Source: Metaphire vulgaris (Eukaryota > Annelida > Clitellata > Crassiclitellata > Megascolecidae). From it: DNA of 64,000 nt. Every line of letters begins with the position of its first letter. Positions within the stretch are counted from its first letter, which is position 1. The notes beneath the pieces are model-generated. The model worked only from the letters and a program-made list of their open reading frames with translations, did not search any database and was not told the DNA's origin. Both the position numbers and the translations under genes were made by a program. The DNA lies in NCBI GenBank assembly GCA_018105865.1, contig CM030861.1:6935884-6999883 (forward strand). Direction: 5' to 3'. This document shows positions 11,901 to 24,776 of this stretch, piece by piece.

Positions 11901-14900
11901 GTTCCCAGGTAGTCCGAGAAGGAGACTGTTGCTATAACCAGTCTTGAGAGTACCAGAGCACGGACAAGATTTATTGTTATATAACGACGAACTTCCCGGA
12001 TTTGCCGGAGTTGGAAGAACAGCGGGTCACGGCGCTAAGGTGCCCGACGAGGGTCAGCGAGAGTCGATGAGCACCCCAGGAGGTTTCGTTGGATGGAGCC
12101 ACTTCTTTGCCGCCTATCTCGAACGGTGTTGGGTCGAGAAAGGTGGCCCCCTCCTCGGAGTGCTCAGCCACAGCAGCTCCGTCTTGTCAGGTTGAGGGCA
12201 AGACGGTTCGATGCCATCCATTTTGAGCACACAGTCCTGGACCCGAAGTTCGCAGCTCGCCGGTCTCGCCTGGGGCAAGCGGCGTATACCTTCGGCGATG
12301 CGTTATATTGCAGCCATCCCAGGAGACCGAAATCTGTCTCTGAGATAGATTTTGCCACCGATGGAAGATATGGTTTCAGTGCAAGGTTTCCGCTGGCCAC
12401 GGCCTCGACAAATTGAAGATCCTGAGGATTCAGAGTGGCCCTTCCTGTACGCGGACTGGTTGCTGGGCATGAGGCCGTTCTGGGTCAGATATGCAGCCAG
12501 CTGCCTGTTTTTCTCAAGGACCTTTGACAGAAATGGCAAGTTAGCCACCGGACGGTGCTTGACGGATCGGGTCAAGTCCAGACCGGGCGTTGAGATGTGG
12601 GGGCGGCGTGATTGCGTGTTTCCACGGTCTCGGGAAATCGGCATTCTTTAAAAGCGGTCATCAGGGATGTCAAGAACGGGCAGCTGCGTGCTGATCTTTG
12701 AGTAACCACGCCGGATGATGTTGATTTTATGATGATGATGATGATGATGGTGATGGTGATGGTGACGACGACGATGACGATGATGACGACGACGATGATG
12801 CTATTTGTGCATGTATCTAAATAGAGTGTTCCATTCATAACTATGAGATCTGTTAATCCCTTTACCTTCTGTTTTATATTACATTACAAATGAATGGCCG
12901 GTAAAGGTATTTTAATTGATGGAGTATTCGATTGTTAATTGCAGTGAGAAATTCACCAGATTTTGCCAATGGAAGAATCTAGAATTGAACATTCAGGTTT
13001 GGTGTTCTCTTCTTGCAGTGTCTGGATTAGATATTTTAGCTTTTGATTATCTTGTATTGTTGAAATGTCCCAAATAAAGAAAGTTGTGTCTAGTGTCAGT
13101 TTTTTTATAGCTGATGACTTGTGTACGAGTGTACGTTAATAACTTATGTTGCCTATAACTTTTGAACCCTTGAACATTTTTTGTACAGATCATTAGTTCT
13201 GATTCGGTTCAATCTTTTTTGTTTATTTAGCTGACGATGAACGACTTCAGCGTTCATCGAATCATCGGCCGGGGTGGTTTTGGAGAGGTGTATGGTTGTC
13301 GAAAAGCAGACACTGGAAAAATGTGAGCTGGCTGTTGCACCGTTGCTGTATGTGTTGTACGAGAATGCCAACCTTGTGTTGACCTGTTGTATTTTATTAT
13401 TACATTGTTATGTGATGTTTTCTGATTTGTTGATCATCGTTTTATGTAGTTAAGGAATTCTGCAGAGCAAGCATAACATAGGCATAATCATTGCACCTTT
13501 CATAATAATTATAATTATTATTACGAACATTTATTAAGCGCAAGTTTGCAATGCAGCATATGTGCTAATGTCAGTCAGTGTTGGATATTAAACAGGATAG
13601 TTAGTCTTCAGCTTCTTTCTGAACGAAAGTAATGACTGCCCAGAGCAAGTGATGTGTAGTGGTGTCAGTGTTGGCTATTAAACAGGATAGTAATAATAAT
13701 AATAATAATAATAGTAATAATAATAATAATAATCAGCAACTGATTATGGTGGCATATTGTACAACTACTGGTAGGACACCTAACAATTGAAAATACAATA
13801 TATCAGACATATATTGGTGATAAATGATAACTTAATATTCTTAGTGTAGTTGATGTGTCTTATACCTTGTGCCCCGTTGCTGTTAGACTTGTGGTATGTC
13901 TGCAAAGTAGCCTTTCCGCACATCTCTGTCCATGTAGATCTTCGTTTCTTCTACTTCTTTCAGTGATGTTTCTCTGGACCCTAGTGTAGTTGATGTATGT
14001 CTGTGATATTCTGTAGGTATGCGATGAAGTGTCTGGATAAAAAGAGGATAAAAATGAAAGGAGGAGAAACGCTCGCTCTAAATGAGCGCATAATTCTGTC
14101 ACTGGTCAGCACCGAAGTAAGGAGAAACTGTGATCACTACTTATGTTAGTTTAGCAGTAATGAAAGATAACGCATAATGAAAGATAATGCGTCCCGAATA
14201 CCGCTCGGGCTAACCAGTAACAGGGCTAGTACTTTATAACATCATGAATGTGGCACGCAAATCTACAAAGCTCAAGTGAGACAAGCACAAGATATTCCTA
14301 AATAAATTTGCAGAACAGTTTCAGATTTTTAACCAGTTTGGGGGTCATTTTGTTCATTGTTTGAATAATTTGATTTTTCAAATAATTTGAAGCTTTGGGT
14401 TTAGCTGAAGTCCTTGCTCAGTGCAGATCTTTTCTGAACAGTGTTAATTTTACACTTCTACAGCATAGTTTGAGGTTGCCATATCTATTTGAAGCATTTA
14501 TATGCAACAGCGCCGAGAATTATAAGAATTTGTTTCCCTCATCCTGACTTTGCATAACAAATTAATTTTATAATTATCAGTGGTTACAGTATTAGTGAGT
14601 TCATAGCAGTATCAAGGTCATTTTCTGACAGTGCTGTAAATGTTCCAATAACGTTTAATTTGTATTTTATACGTAAGGTATGTATTATTATGTATTATGT
14701 TTTGACCTTGTGTTTTGCCAAGATGGATTTAATAAATCGATCTTGTATCGTATAATTTTTGCGGCACTAGGAAGGCTGTCCGTTCATAGTGTGCATGACT
14801 TACGCTTTTCAAACCCCAGAGAAGCTGTGCTTCATTTTGGACCTGATGAATGGCGGTGACCTGCACTACCATCTTTCACAGCACGGGGTCTTCTCGGAAA

Positions 14901-17900
14901 AGGAGATACGGTTCTATGCACTCGAAGTGATTCTCGGCCTGGAGCACATGCACAGTCGCTGCATCGTTTACCGGGACCTCAAGGCAAGTCGGATGTCTCT
15001 ATTTCAGTGTTTTCTGCTTGTAATGTATTGTCATATGAGTAGTGTATTGTAACGGAATTTTTGTTTAGCACCTCTGCTGAAGAATCACTCAGAATCCCAT
15101 TGTGATTACTGCATATTGAGAAAGAGAACAAGAGAGGACTGTGGAATTCTTTGGATTTAATTTTTTATTAGTTTGATCAGCTTTTGTTTCTGTTATCGGT
15201 GTGATTTTTAAGTTATTTTGGAGTCACGTTTATTTTATATTGAACACGTTAGTTAATCTTGGAAGAGAAATTGTTATTTATTGGGTGTAGGTGAGTCACA
15301 TTAGCGTTATTCTTGGTGTGTTGTTTTGCCTGGTCATTTACAGTAAACAAAATTTTAGATTCTGCTGTGTACTTTAGTAGCCACACAGATCTTTTAAACT
15401 TTTGATTTATATCCATTATAGGCCTACAGAATGGCTTTCGTTTTATTTGCATATGTAGCCAGCCAACATACTCCTTGATGAAAATGGACATGTACGCATA
15501 TCAGACCTTGGACTGGCGTGCGATTTCTCAAGAAAAAAACCACATGCTAGCGTGTATGTTGCAGTGCAATTCCAATATAAATTTACTCTGTGTGTGTGTG
15601 TGTGTGCGCGCGCGCGGCTTGTGTGTGCGTGCGCGATATTGCTGTAGATAAGAATTTCCATGTTTGCTATTACATGCATATATATGTCTTAGCCTTAATT
15701 TTTGTTATCTTATTGCACTGGTACTGATTTTAGTTTGGGAAATGTTGACCTATTTCACACAGCAAATTCATTAAATCCCAAAAAAACTCATCTGGCTTGG
15801 CACTTAACATTTAAATGCTAACGTTGACTCTGCCTCGCTGAACTCATTATTTTCTTGCCAAATTTTCTGGATTTTCTATTTCCTATCATGAACCTTTACA
15901 TCTACATTGGCAGCAACTTGTCTTTCAAGGAACATATCACTTGCCTATCAGGCTCCATGTTTATCAACGCAATTAACTTAGGGTTATTCACCATTCTATT
16001 TCTAAGTCTGCAATCAAATCTTTGGTCCATGTTTTTCTTGCCAGTTGGCTAGACTATTGCAATGCATTTTATTTTGGTCGGCCTGAGAACCAGTCCATTT
16101 TGCAGTCTGTGCTAAATGCTGCAGCTCATCGATTGGCCGAAACTCCCCATTAGTTCCTCGTATTGGGTTTTATTCTGACCACCCTCCATTGGCTTCCAAT
16201 TTCTGATCACATTGAATTCAAACATATTCTAGTTTCTATGGTGCATTAACATCGTGTACCATACCTCGTGAAATTCACATCAGGTCATTTATGGATGTGG
16301 CTAATAGCCATATGGTTGCTGTTGTATTGCAGTGGCACACATGGCTACATGGCTCCTGAGGTGTTGGCTAAAGGACAGGCGTATGATTCAAGTGCGGACT
16401 GGTTTTCACTTGGATGCATGCTTTACAAACTTCTCAAAGGGTACGGCTTAAGCACACTTTTAGAAAATACTGACGCTTGAGTAAATTTATGAATTTCTTA
16501 TGAATTAATGATGCACTGAATTAGTATTTCACTATTTAACACTTGTTTTGAGGGTTATGATACTTTTTTGTTCAACAAATATCAGAATAGAAGTTGGAAT
16601 TTAGGAATCTGTGAAGTTTGTTGTGTTCACTTTCTTGTTGGTTATGTTGTGAGATTTGAAGCTATCTGACCAAGTAATTTATGAAGTAAATAGTTAAGTT
16701 GATTGTCATGGTGACAGTTGTTAGTGTTAAAGAGTTTGTAATTAAGATATACAGTAGTGGTCATCCTAATATTGACATGCAGCAGTTTTTACTAATGTAG
16801 CTTTAAACTATCTCTCCCCTCTTCTGTCTGTATGTCTGTATGTCTCTATCTATTGTTCTCTCTTTCTTTCTCTCTCTGTCTCTGTTTGTTTGTCTGTCTG
16901 TCTTCTCTATTGTCTCTGTCCCTCTATCTGTTTTTGTCTGTCTCTGCCTCTCTCTATATCTTTCTCTGTCTCTTTCTCTCTCCTCTCTGTCTCTCTGTCT
17001 TACTCAAACTGTTTGTGGAACCTTAACCTTTTTGTGGATTTGAATGTTGTCGTATTGATTTTATGTGTTAGGCACAGTCCTTTCCGTCAACACAAGACAA
17101 AAGACAAACACGAGATCGATCGCATGACAATGACAATGGTCAGCATTTGTTTCATTTATTGTGCGTTTAATTTGATTTCTTTTTATGCAGAATGTCTTTT
17201 TTGCATTCATTCTTTACATTCACCAGTAGCATTTTACACCAACATGTAACAAGAACAATTCTTTATTGTTAAGCTAAAGAATTTTCTGTGATATGCTTAT
17301 AAAATGTAAGAGTGATGCAAAATTTATTACCGACTTTTGATTTGTGTGGCCTGCAATTTTTTAATACGGTTTTAAATTTGTTCACCATGTAAAAGATTTT
17401 AAGAACCAAATGCATATACCGTATATATTCGTGATAAAGTCGAGAAATTTAAGGCCAATTCACAGGTTATATATCCTGACCTCGACTTATACTCGAGGCA
17501 CTAACTGTTGGGTAAAGTTTCCATACATAGCATGTCGAAAATAATTAATTTAGCTAACTGCGTAATTATTTTCAACATATGCTACGGCATCAAAATAAAA
17601 GTTCACATCAGCGCTTTTAAGATTGGTAATTTATAGGCGCCACATAAATATTAATTAAATATTGGCGCTACATAAATATAAAAAAATCAAGATTACCGGT
17701 AATTAAGACTTTTATATTGTCAAGGATGAGCGAAAAGCAGGTTTAAAATTTTCCTAATCGTCAGGAATCAATCTGGGAATGTGAAAATCGTTCAGTTTCT
17801 CGATAATTCAAAGCTAAAACGCAGTTTTTCAATCAAAACAATGGCGCCGCTGCCGCCACATGCCCACTTCGCGTCCGCCATTGTTCCGACTCTCACTATC

Positions 17901-20900
17901 ACCTCAAGAGGGTTCGCCGCGATGACGTCACTTCGACTTATTCTCGGGTCAATGACTTTAGACACCTTCAAATACCCAAAATCTATGGGTCGACTTATAC
18001 TCGGATCGACTTTATCTCGAGTATATACGGTAGGTAGGTTATTGTACGTGGTTGATGGACATTGTTTTGGCTTTCTTTCATAGTAATTCATAAAATTATT
18101 AGGATTAGTTTTTACCTTCTCTCTGAATCCTACATACACTGAAATTATTTTGCTGATGAAATACCTACAGCTGGATGTTGCTTTAGTTTCCTCTGGATTT
18201 TTATTTGTCAAATTGTTCATTTTCTATGCTGTTTGTTGCTTGAAGTCTTGTCCTTTAGATATCTTTCAGGTTTTCTGATAATTAATTATATCCATGAAAT
18301 GGTACAACCTGTATTGTGACTAAGGTTATTAAAACACTGGTATTAAAGGACCAGTTAACAGTTCAAACAAAAACCGTTAACTGGTTGTTAGCTGTAGCCA
18401 GATGCCCCCCCCTAGCAACTAGCCTTGAAGTAGGACACAGTTACAGACTGAAGACTGAACAGAGCGGACCTACTGTTTTATCTGGACCTGTATGATGCAG
18501 ATGTCAGAGTGTCAGATTGCAGTAGATCTTCAGGGGATACATGAGTCATGATATTGCATTGCAATCCACATGTCCCTAGTGCTGTTGGTACTCATGCTCT
18601 ATGGCACTAACTGAAGTTACGATTAACTGGTCGAGGTTAAAAGGACTGAACCATGCTCTTAGGACCGGGTAACCGCTAACAACCCTAACAACCTTAATTG
18701 TGGCCATTGGAAGGAATTGACAATATAATTCACTGTTCTGTATTCTGCTTTGATGTATTATGCGGATAGTTTGACCTTGACACAAATGATAAATCCCTTA
18801 GAATATCATGGATATGTTCAGAATTAGCAACGAGTTGCTGTTTGCCCAATACCAACACTCCTGAATTTCTTATGCTGAAAATGTATACTTATTAGAAATC
18901 TTTAGATGGTAGAAGTTTGGAACATTTTGACAGTGTTACAAAATTGCAATTTTGCTATTCAATTTGTGTTTTATTTATCGCTTCTGATGTTACAGACACA
19001 GGTATGTATACTATTTGAATTAACTTTTGGTCCTCACATGTATGACAAGGTTCCATTCATATTATATTGCTGTAATTTTTATCACAGCAAGCACGGGACA
19101 ATGATTCATTTTTTGTTTCTGCAAAATAGCTAGACTGTGAGACTTATGTGACAAGAATTGGCTTATGTGAATACAGTCAGGTAATGGGGTTTTGTTTGAA
19201 TTAAAGTTGATGTGAATAGTTGTTAATTGATATAAGTGATTTCCTTGTGCTGTTTGTTTGCACTTCCTCAGTTTGAATAGATCTTTGAAAGCTTTGTTTT
19301 ATGCCTTATGTTTTGTGATTTTAGAATATTGAATTTCCTGATTCAATGTCGGCCGAGATGAAATCGCTGCTGGATGGACTGCTTAAGCGAAGTGTCGACG
19401 AGCGATTAGGCTGCTGTGGCCGAGGGCAAGTGGACCAATAATGGATTAATCTAATTTTTCATTACTTTAATGGATTAATTATTAATTTTTTATTATTATT
19501 TTATACAAGACAACTAGACAACATATAACTGCCATCAAAAGCCATATTTGTACTTACATAATCATGAAAAGCATGTTGTTTCTGTGGCAGGTTGGTAAGT
19601 AAGTAGGTAGGTAGGTAAATAAGTAAAATGTGAATTTATATGGTGCTTTTGAAAGTAGCACCTTAGTAGCTGCTTACTCTTAGGCACTTAGTTTGAATTT
19701 GCATCAACTTCTATGTTGTCATAGATATGTTCACTGACTGTGATCTCTGTTGATGCAGTTAATTCAATCTGTGCTTTCAGTGTTTGAATCTTGGAGTCAT
19801 TCTTTAAAGCACACTATAGCAGCACAAGAGGCCACAAATGCAAAGTGTTCAAGCAGAGTAAGAAAGTAAGAAAAATGTTTTTAGTGCAAGAGTTGTGGAC
19901 AAATGGAACAGTCTGTACAAAGAGAAAATGGCTGTTGAAACAATAAACGGATTCAAAAGTTATCTGGGCAAACTAGGATATTAAATGTTGAGTTATTGCA
20001 GTGGGTTTTTACACATTCTAACTTAGCACTTAGCCTCCTAAACCACTTGAAATATTATTATTATTATTATTATTATTATAATAAGTTATTTTTTAAGTTA
20101 GCAGAATGGAAACAACGTTGGACGATATAGCAGGAGGTCGCGGGTTCGAGACCAACAGGAACCGTAAGATCGAGTCAGCCTTAGTCACTAGAGGGCGATG
20201 GTAAAATGAGGAGCAGTGGTAAAATGCTGTGTTAAGTCAAACAGATAAGATACACTATGTGATGCCCTAGCCCCATATCCGTGGTATTGCACACCTGGCT
20301 GAGGGCTGTAGCAATGGAGATCAGCGCCGCCCTCTGAGCCTGTGAGGCTCGGGAAGGACTCTTGACTTTTACATTTTTGATTATAATTATTTATTATTGT
20401 TGTTAATGTTTTTGTGTTTGTACAGAGCATCTGAAGTCAAAGAGCATCCATTATTCAAAGGCATCGATTGGGGTCAGGTTTACCTGCAGAAATATCCTCC
20501 GCCGTTGATTCCACCGCGTGGAGAAGTAAATGCCGCAGATGCTTTTGACATCGGTTCATTCGACGAGGAAGACACAAAAGGAATCAAAGTGAGTACAGAC
20601 TGAACTTCTGTGACTCTATATTTTGTAATGTAATGCCTTCCAATCTACGTCTGCCAGTTAAAGCCAGAAATAGAATTTTTAAAACTGTAAAAGCCATAGC
20701 TTGAGCTTGGAAACTACTGTATTCAATTCACTAAAAGCAGTCGTCTTGTAGAGAATTGTTTAACTTATATTTCAGGTCATGTCTTCGTCCTCCAGCTGTG
20801 TCCAGCTGTCGACTTCTTCATGACATCCCTCCAAAGTTCTCTGTCCTTTGCTATTTAATCCAAGGTCATTCGGTGTCTTCTGTCAGTTTTTCCATTGAGA

Positions 20901-23900
20901 TTCAGTCCTGCCATGTGCAGATCCTCTTCTAATCCGTGCACCTATTGTCTTTTCAGTCTTCCTTTAGATCTTTTACCCTGGTTTGTAGTTGAAAATTTGG
21001 TTTGGGCTTCTTATTTCTTCCATTCTGAGTACCAGTATGTGTCTGGTCCATTTCATTCTTCTCTTTCTAATTACTTTGATGATGCTCAGTTGCAGTGTTC
21101 TCGTTAACTTCTTTGTTTGTTATAATGTTCTTTGTATCCAATCCTTAGTATTGCCATTCATTTTCTGTTGCTATTATTTTTTTCTCAGATTCTTTTTTAT
21201 GGTCCAAGATTCACATCCATATATTAGTATTGGTAATGATATTACACACAAGTGCCGAGAATTCTTATTTTTATTCTCATTCTAATGTTGTCTTTTGAAA
21301 ATTTTGAAAATTTGTATTTACTATTATAGAAACTTTTCAGGTGGAATATAGAGTAGTTTAAACAAATGGCAGGTCAGAAAAGGAAAAGGCACAAATTGAG
21401 ATGTATGTATGACGACACCAGCAGTGCATCATGACAATTGCCATGATGCTTTTACTGTATTCTAGATATTAAGTGATGGTGCGTGGGTGCTGCAGAACTG
21501 AAGTACAAAAATCTCCAATGTTAGATTATTTTGTTTGAGCGCGTTCTGAAACTACTTTCAGTTGACTGATGCGGATCAAGAACTGTACAGGAACTTTCCG
21601 TTGGTTGTTTCCGAGAAATGGCAACAGGAGGTTGCTGAAACTATCTTTGACGCTGTCAACCAAGAAACGGATAAATTGGAGACAAAGCGCAGGCAGAAGG
21701 CTAAAATAGAAGACGTGGAGGAAAACTGTATGTTTTATATTTCATAATCTTTGTAAATATTCAGCTTTAATGGTTTTTTGTTTTTAGTGAAACATTTAAG
21801 TACATATACACCATGCAGCTTCGTTCTGTATGTGTTGAATTAAATGTCTGATTACCGGGTAGGTATTTGATGTGATATAATATAATATAATGTATCAGAC
21901 AATTTAGAGATTTTCAGCATACCATGAGTTCAGGTACAATTGTATTGAAGTTATTTTCTTCAGTCACTAACTACTGCCAATTACTGAATAACTTCTGTAG
22001 CACCATTTCATTGAGATGCACTTGGCATCAGTTGATGGTTACTCTGAAGTAGAGTTGTAATGCCCCTGTGAGGCCCAATAAGTCAGTCTGGTTTGTTCAG
22101 TTTCACTTATGAAGGTTAGGCGATGGAGAACAGGGTTTTAGTTTTTTCAAAATTGGAAATTTAGGTTTTTACCAATATTAAACTAATCCAGGAATACTAA
22201 GATACCATATGCTGACGTCTGCAGCTTGAAACTTTAAGTACACTGTACAGTAACTCCATCACTCACTTTTGTTATAAATTTGCAATTCTGAATCTTAGAG
22301 TTTTACACTGCTGATGTCAGCCTATAGTGTTTTAGTATTGTTGGTGTAGTTTAATATTGGTAATAATCATAGTGAGTATCAATGAGCAATGTGCAATATT
22401 ATACTTATAATAGGTCAGGTCTTCGTCCTCCAGCTGTGTCCAGCTATTGACTTCTCCATGACATCTCTCCAAAGTTCTCTGTTATTTGCTGGGGTTTTCT
22501 ATTTCCAAAGGGGTCATAAGGGTGTCTTCAGAAGTCAGTTTTTCCATTGAGATTCAGAGAAGATTGCCATGTGAGGATCCTCTGAATTTTTTGCTCCACC
22601 ACCGTCTTTTAGGAAAAGTGTAATTCAGATCTTCTCCCTCTGGTTTTGTAGTTGACAAACCTTTCGTTTTGGGTTTCTTATTTCTTCCATTCTAAACACT
22701 GTGTCCAGTCCATTTCATTCTTCTTTTATTTACTTATAATGTTACTTGTCAATTAAGTTACTTGATAATTTAACAATTATTAAATAGGTTCTTTGCATTA
22801 CCAATGACATACTGGTTTACTTGTATCATTTGACATTACCTTATTGGAATTCTTATATCACTTGTCAGTTATGATCCAATTATGTTATTTTTTATTGTAT
22901 TACATTTCTTTTTTACTATATTAATTAGGGTTGTATCTTGTTTGTTACTTATATGTACTCTTAGTTTTGTATGGGCACCTGTTTTCAGTTGAGTTGAAAT
23001 AAATTCATAATCTTCAATCAATCAGTCAATCCATTTTCTGTTTTTAGTCGGACCAACGGACTGCATAATTGAAGGAGAGATTCTGAAACTCGGTGTTCCG
23101 TTTCTTCAGACCTGGCACAAGAAGCACTTGAAGCTCTATCCAAATCGCTTGAAATCTATCCTAAATCTAGGGATGGTGTTGTTATCCGATCAAAAGGCGT
23201 TGAGGTCTGTAATGTGTGAAAGTGAATTAAATTTAATTCTGTTTATTTGATTTGTTGGTCGTTTGTAAGATGATGATAAGTAAGGCTTAATGATTAGATT
23301 TTTGCATTTATATAATAATAATAATAATAATATTATTATCTATTTATTAAAAAGGAATTTTATTATTACTGGCTGTTAATTAAATATAGGCCTATTGTTG
23401 TTTCAGATTGCAGCCGTGTTATGCTTGTTTAATTTTTATTTCTATAGTGCAATAGCAGTTTGATAAGCATGTTTAATTAGCAAAAAGTGGCCAAAGACAA
23501 TTTATTGCGGCATTACAGTTATACTATGTTAGTTTGGCAGCAAAGTCTCCTATAGTGTAACCATGATCCTATTCCTGTTTTTTTGTCATTTATCTTTGCT
23601 TTTATTGTCATTTATCTTAATCTAGTAAAAATAAGATTACTAAGATAGAGGCTTTTATTAAATCAGTATGTTAGGTATGTTTTAAGATTACGTACAGATC
23701 AGAAAAATTCCATGAAAAGAGAGTCAGAGTTATTTATTATTATTATGGGAAGGATGAGACCATGGTTTATTATTATTATTATTATTTAACATAATAATAT
23801 TTATGTTCTTGTATTGTTTTAGTTAATTCCTTTGACCGACATTAAAGAAGTTAGTCAGGAGTTACAGAAACTTAACAGAACAGAAAATTGCATTGTCATC

Positions 23901-24705
23901 TACATGAAGAATGATTCAAAAGTTGTTCTTACGTCACAAGTAAGTCTTGAAAATTTGAGATTTTTCAGTATATTGAGTCATTTAAATGGATTCCTATGAA
24001 TGTTTTATCATTACATTTTCTCAATATCACTCAAATTTTCTTGATCGCATATTGAATAAGTGGATATTCCTCTTATATGCATAAAATCTTATTACCGGTA
24101 GATTCGTGCTTGTTTCTGCCTCTTTTAAGTGCATATATGGTTTAATGCTCAAAAAACATAAAGCCAAGCACTTACCATATTTTCACGCCAAATCGACACT
24201 TACGTTTATAGGCTTGCTCCACATATATGGTTTTTTACAGGCCGCAGAAATCCAATAGCATGTAAATATTTTCATAGATATAAGCCGAACACAAATATAG
24301 GCCTTGTGCCCTGATGTTGCAGTATCATTATATATACATGTGCACTCGTGCAGTTATTCCCAGCAGAGAAAGAGGGAGATGGGGAGAGAGAGATAGGGAG
24401 AGGGGAGGGAGGGAGAGAGAGATGGGGGAGAGACGGAGGGAAAGAGGAGAGGAGAGGGAGAGAAGACAGAAGGGAGGGGGGAGAGGAGAGAGAGAGAGAG
24501 ACGGAGAGTTGTTAAACATAAATAAATCTTCTATCTTATCAGCATTCATAAGACAAAATAAGAAATTTAATTTAGATCAAGTGTTTTTATAGCCCAGGGC
24601 ATGAGAAATACGTTAAATGAATGATCCGAATTATTTACTGTCTAATCTTGCTTAATAGCTGGATTAATTAAACGGTCCGAGAAACTGGTTCACAACCCTG
24701 CCTCA

Positions 24706-24776
<71 letters not shown>

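Noticed and set aside
16832..17249. Serine/leucine-rich open frames upstream of GRK2 exon 13
   Set aside because: They arise from the TCTG/TCTC repeat and run into the intron; exon 13 uses a different, splice-defined frame.
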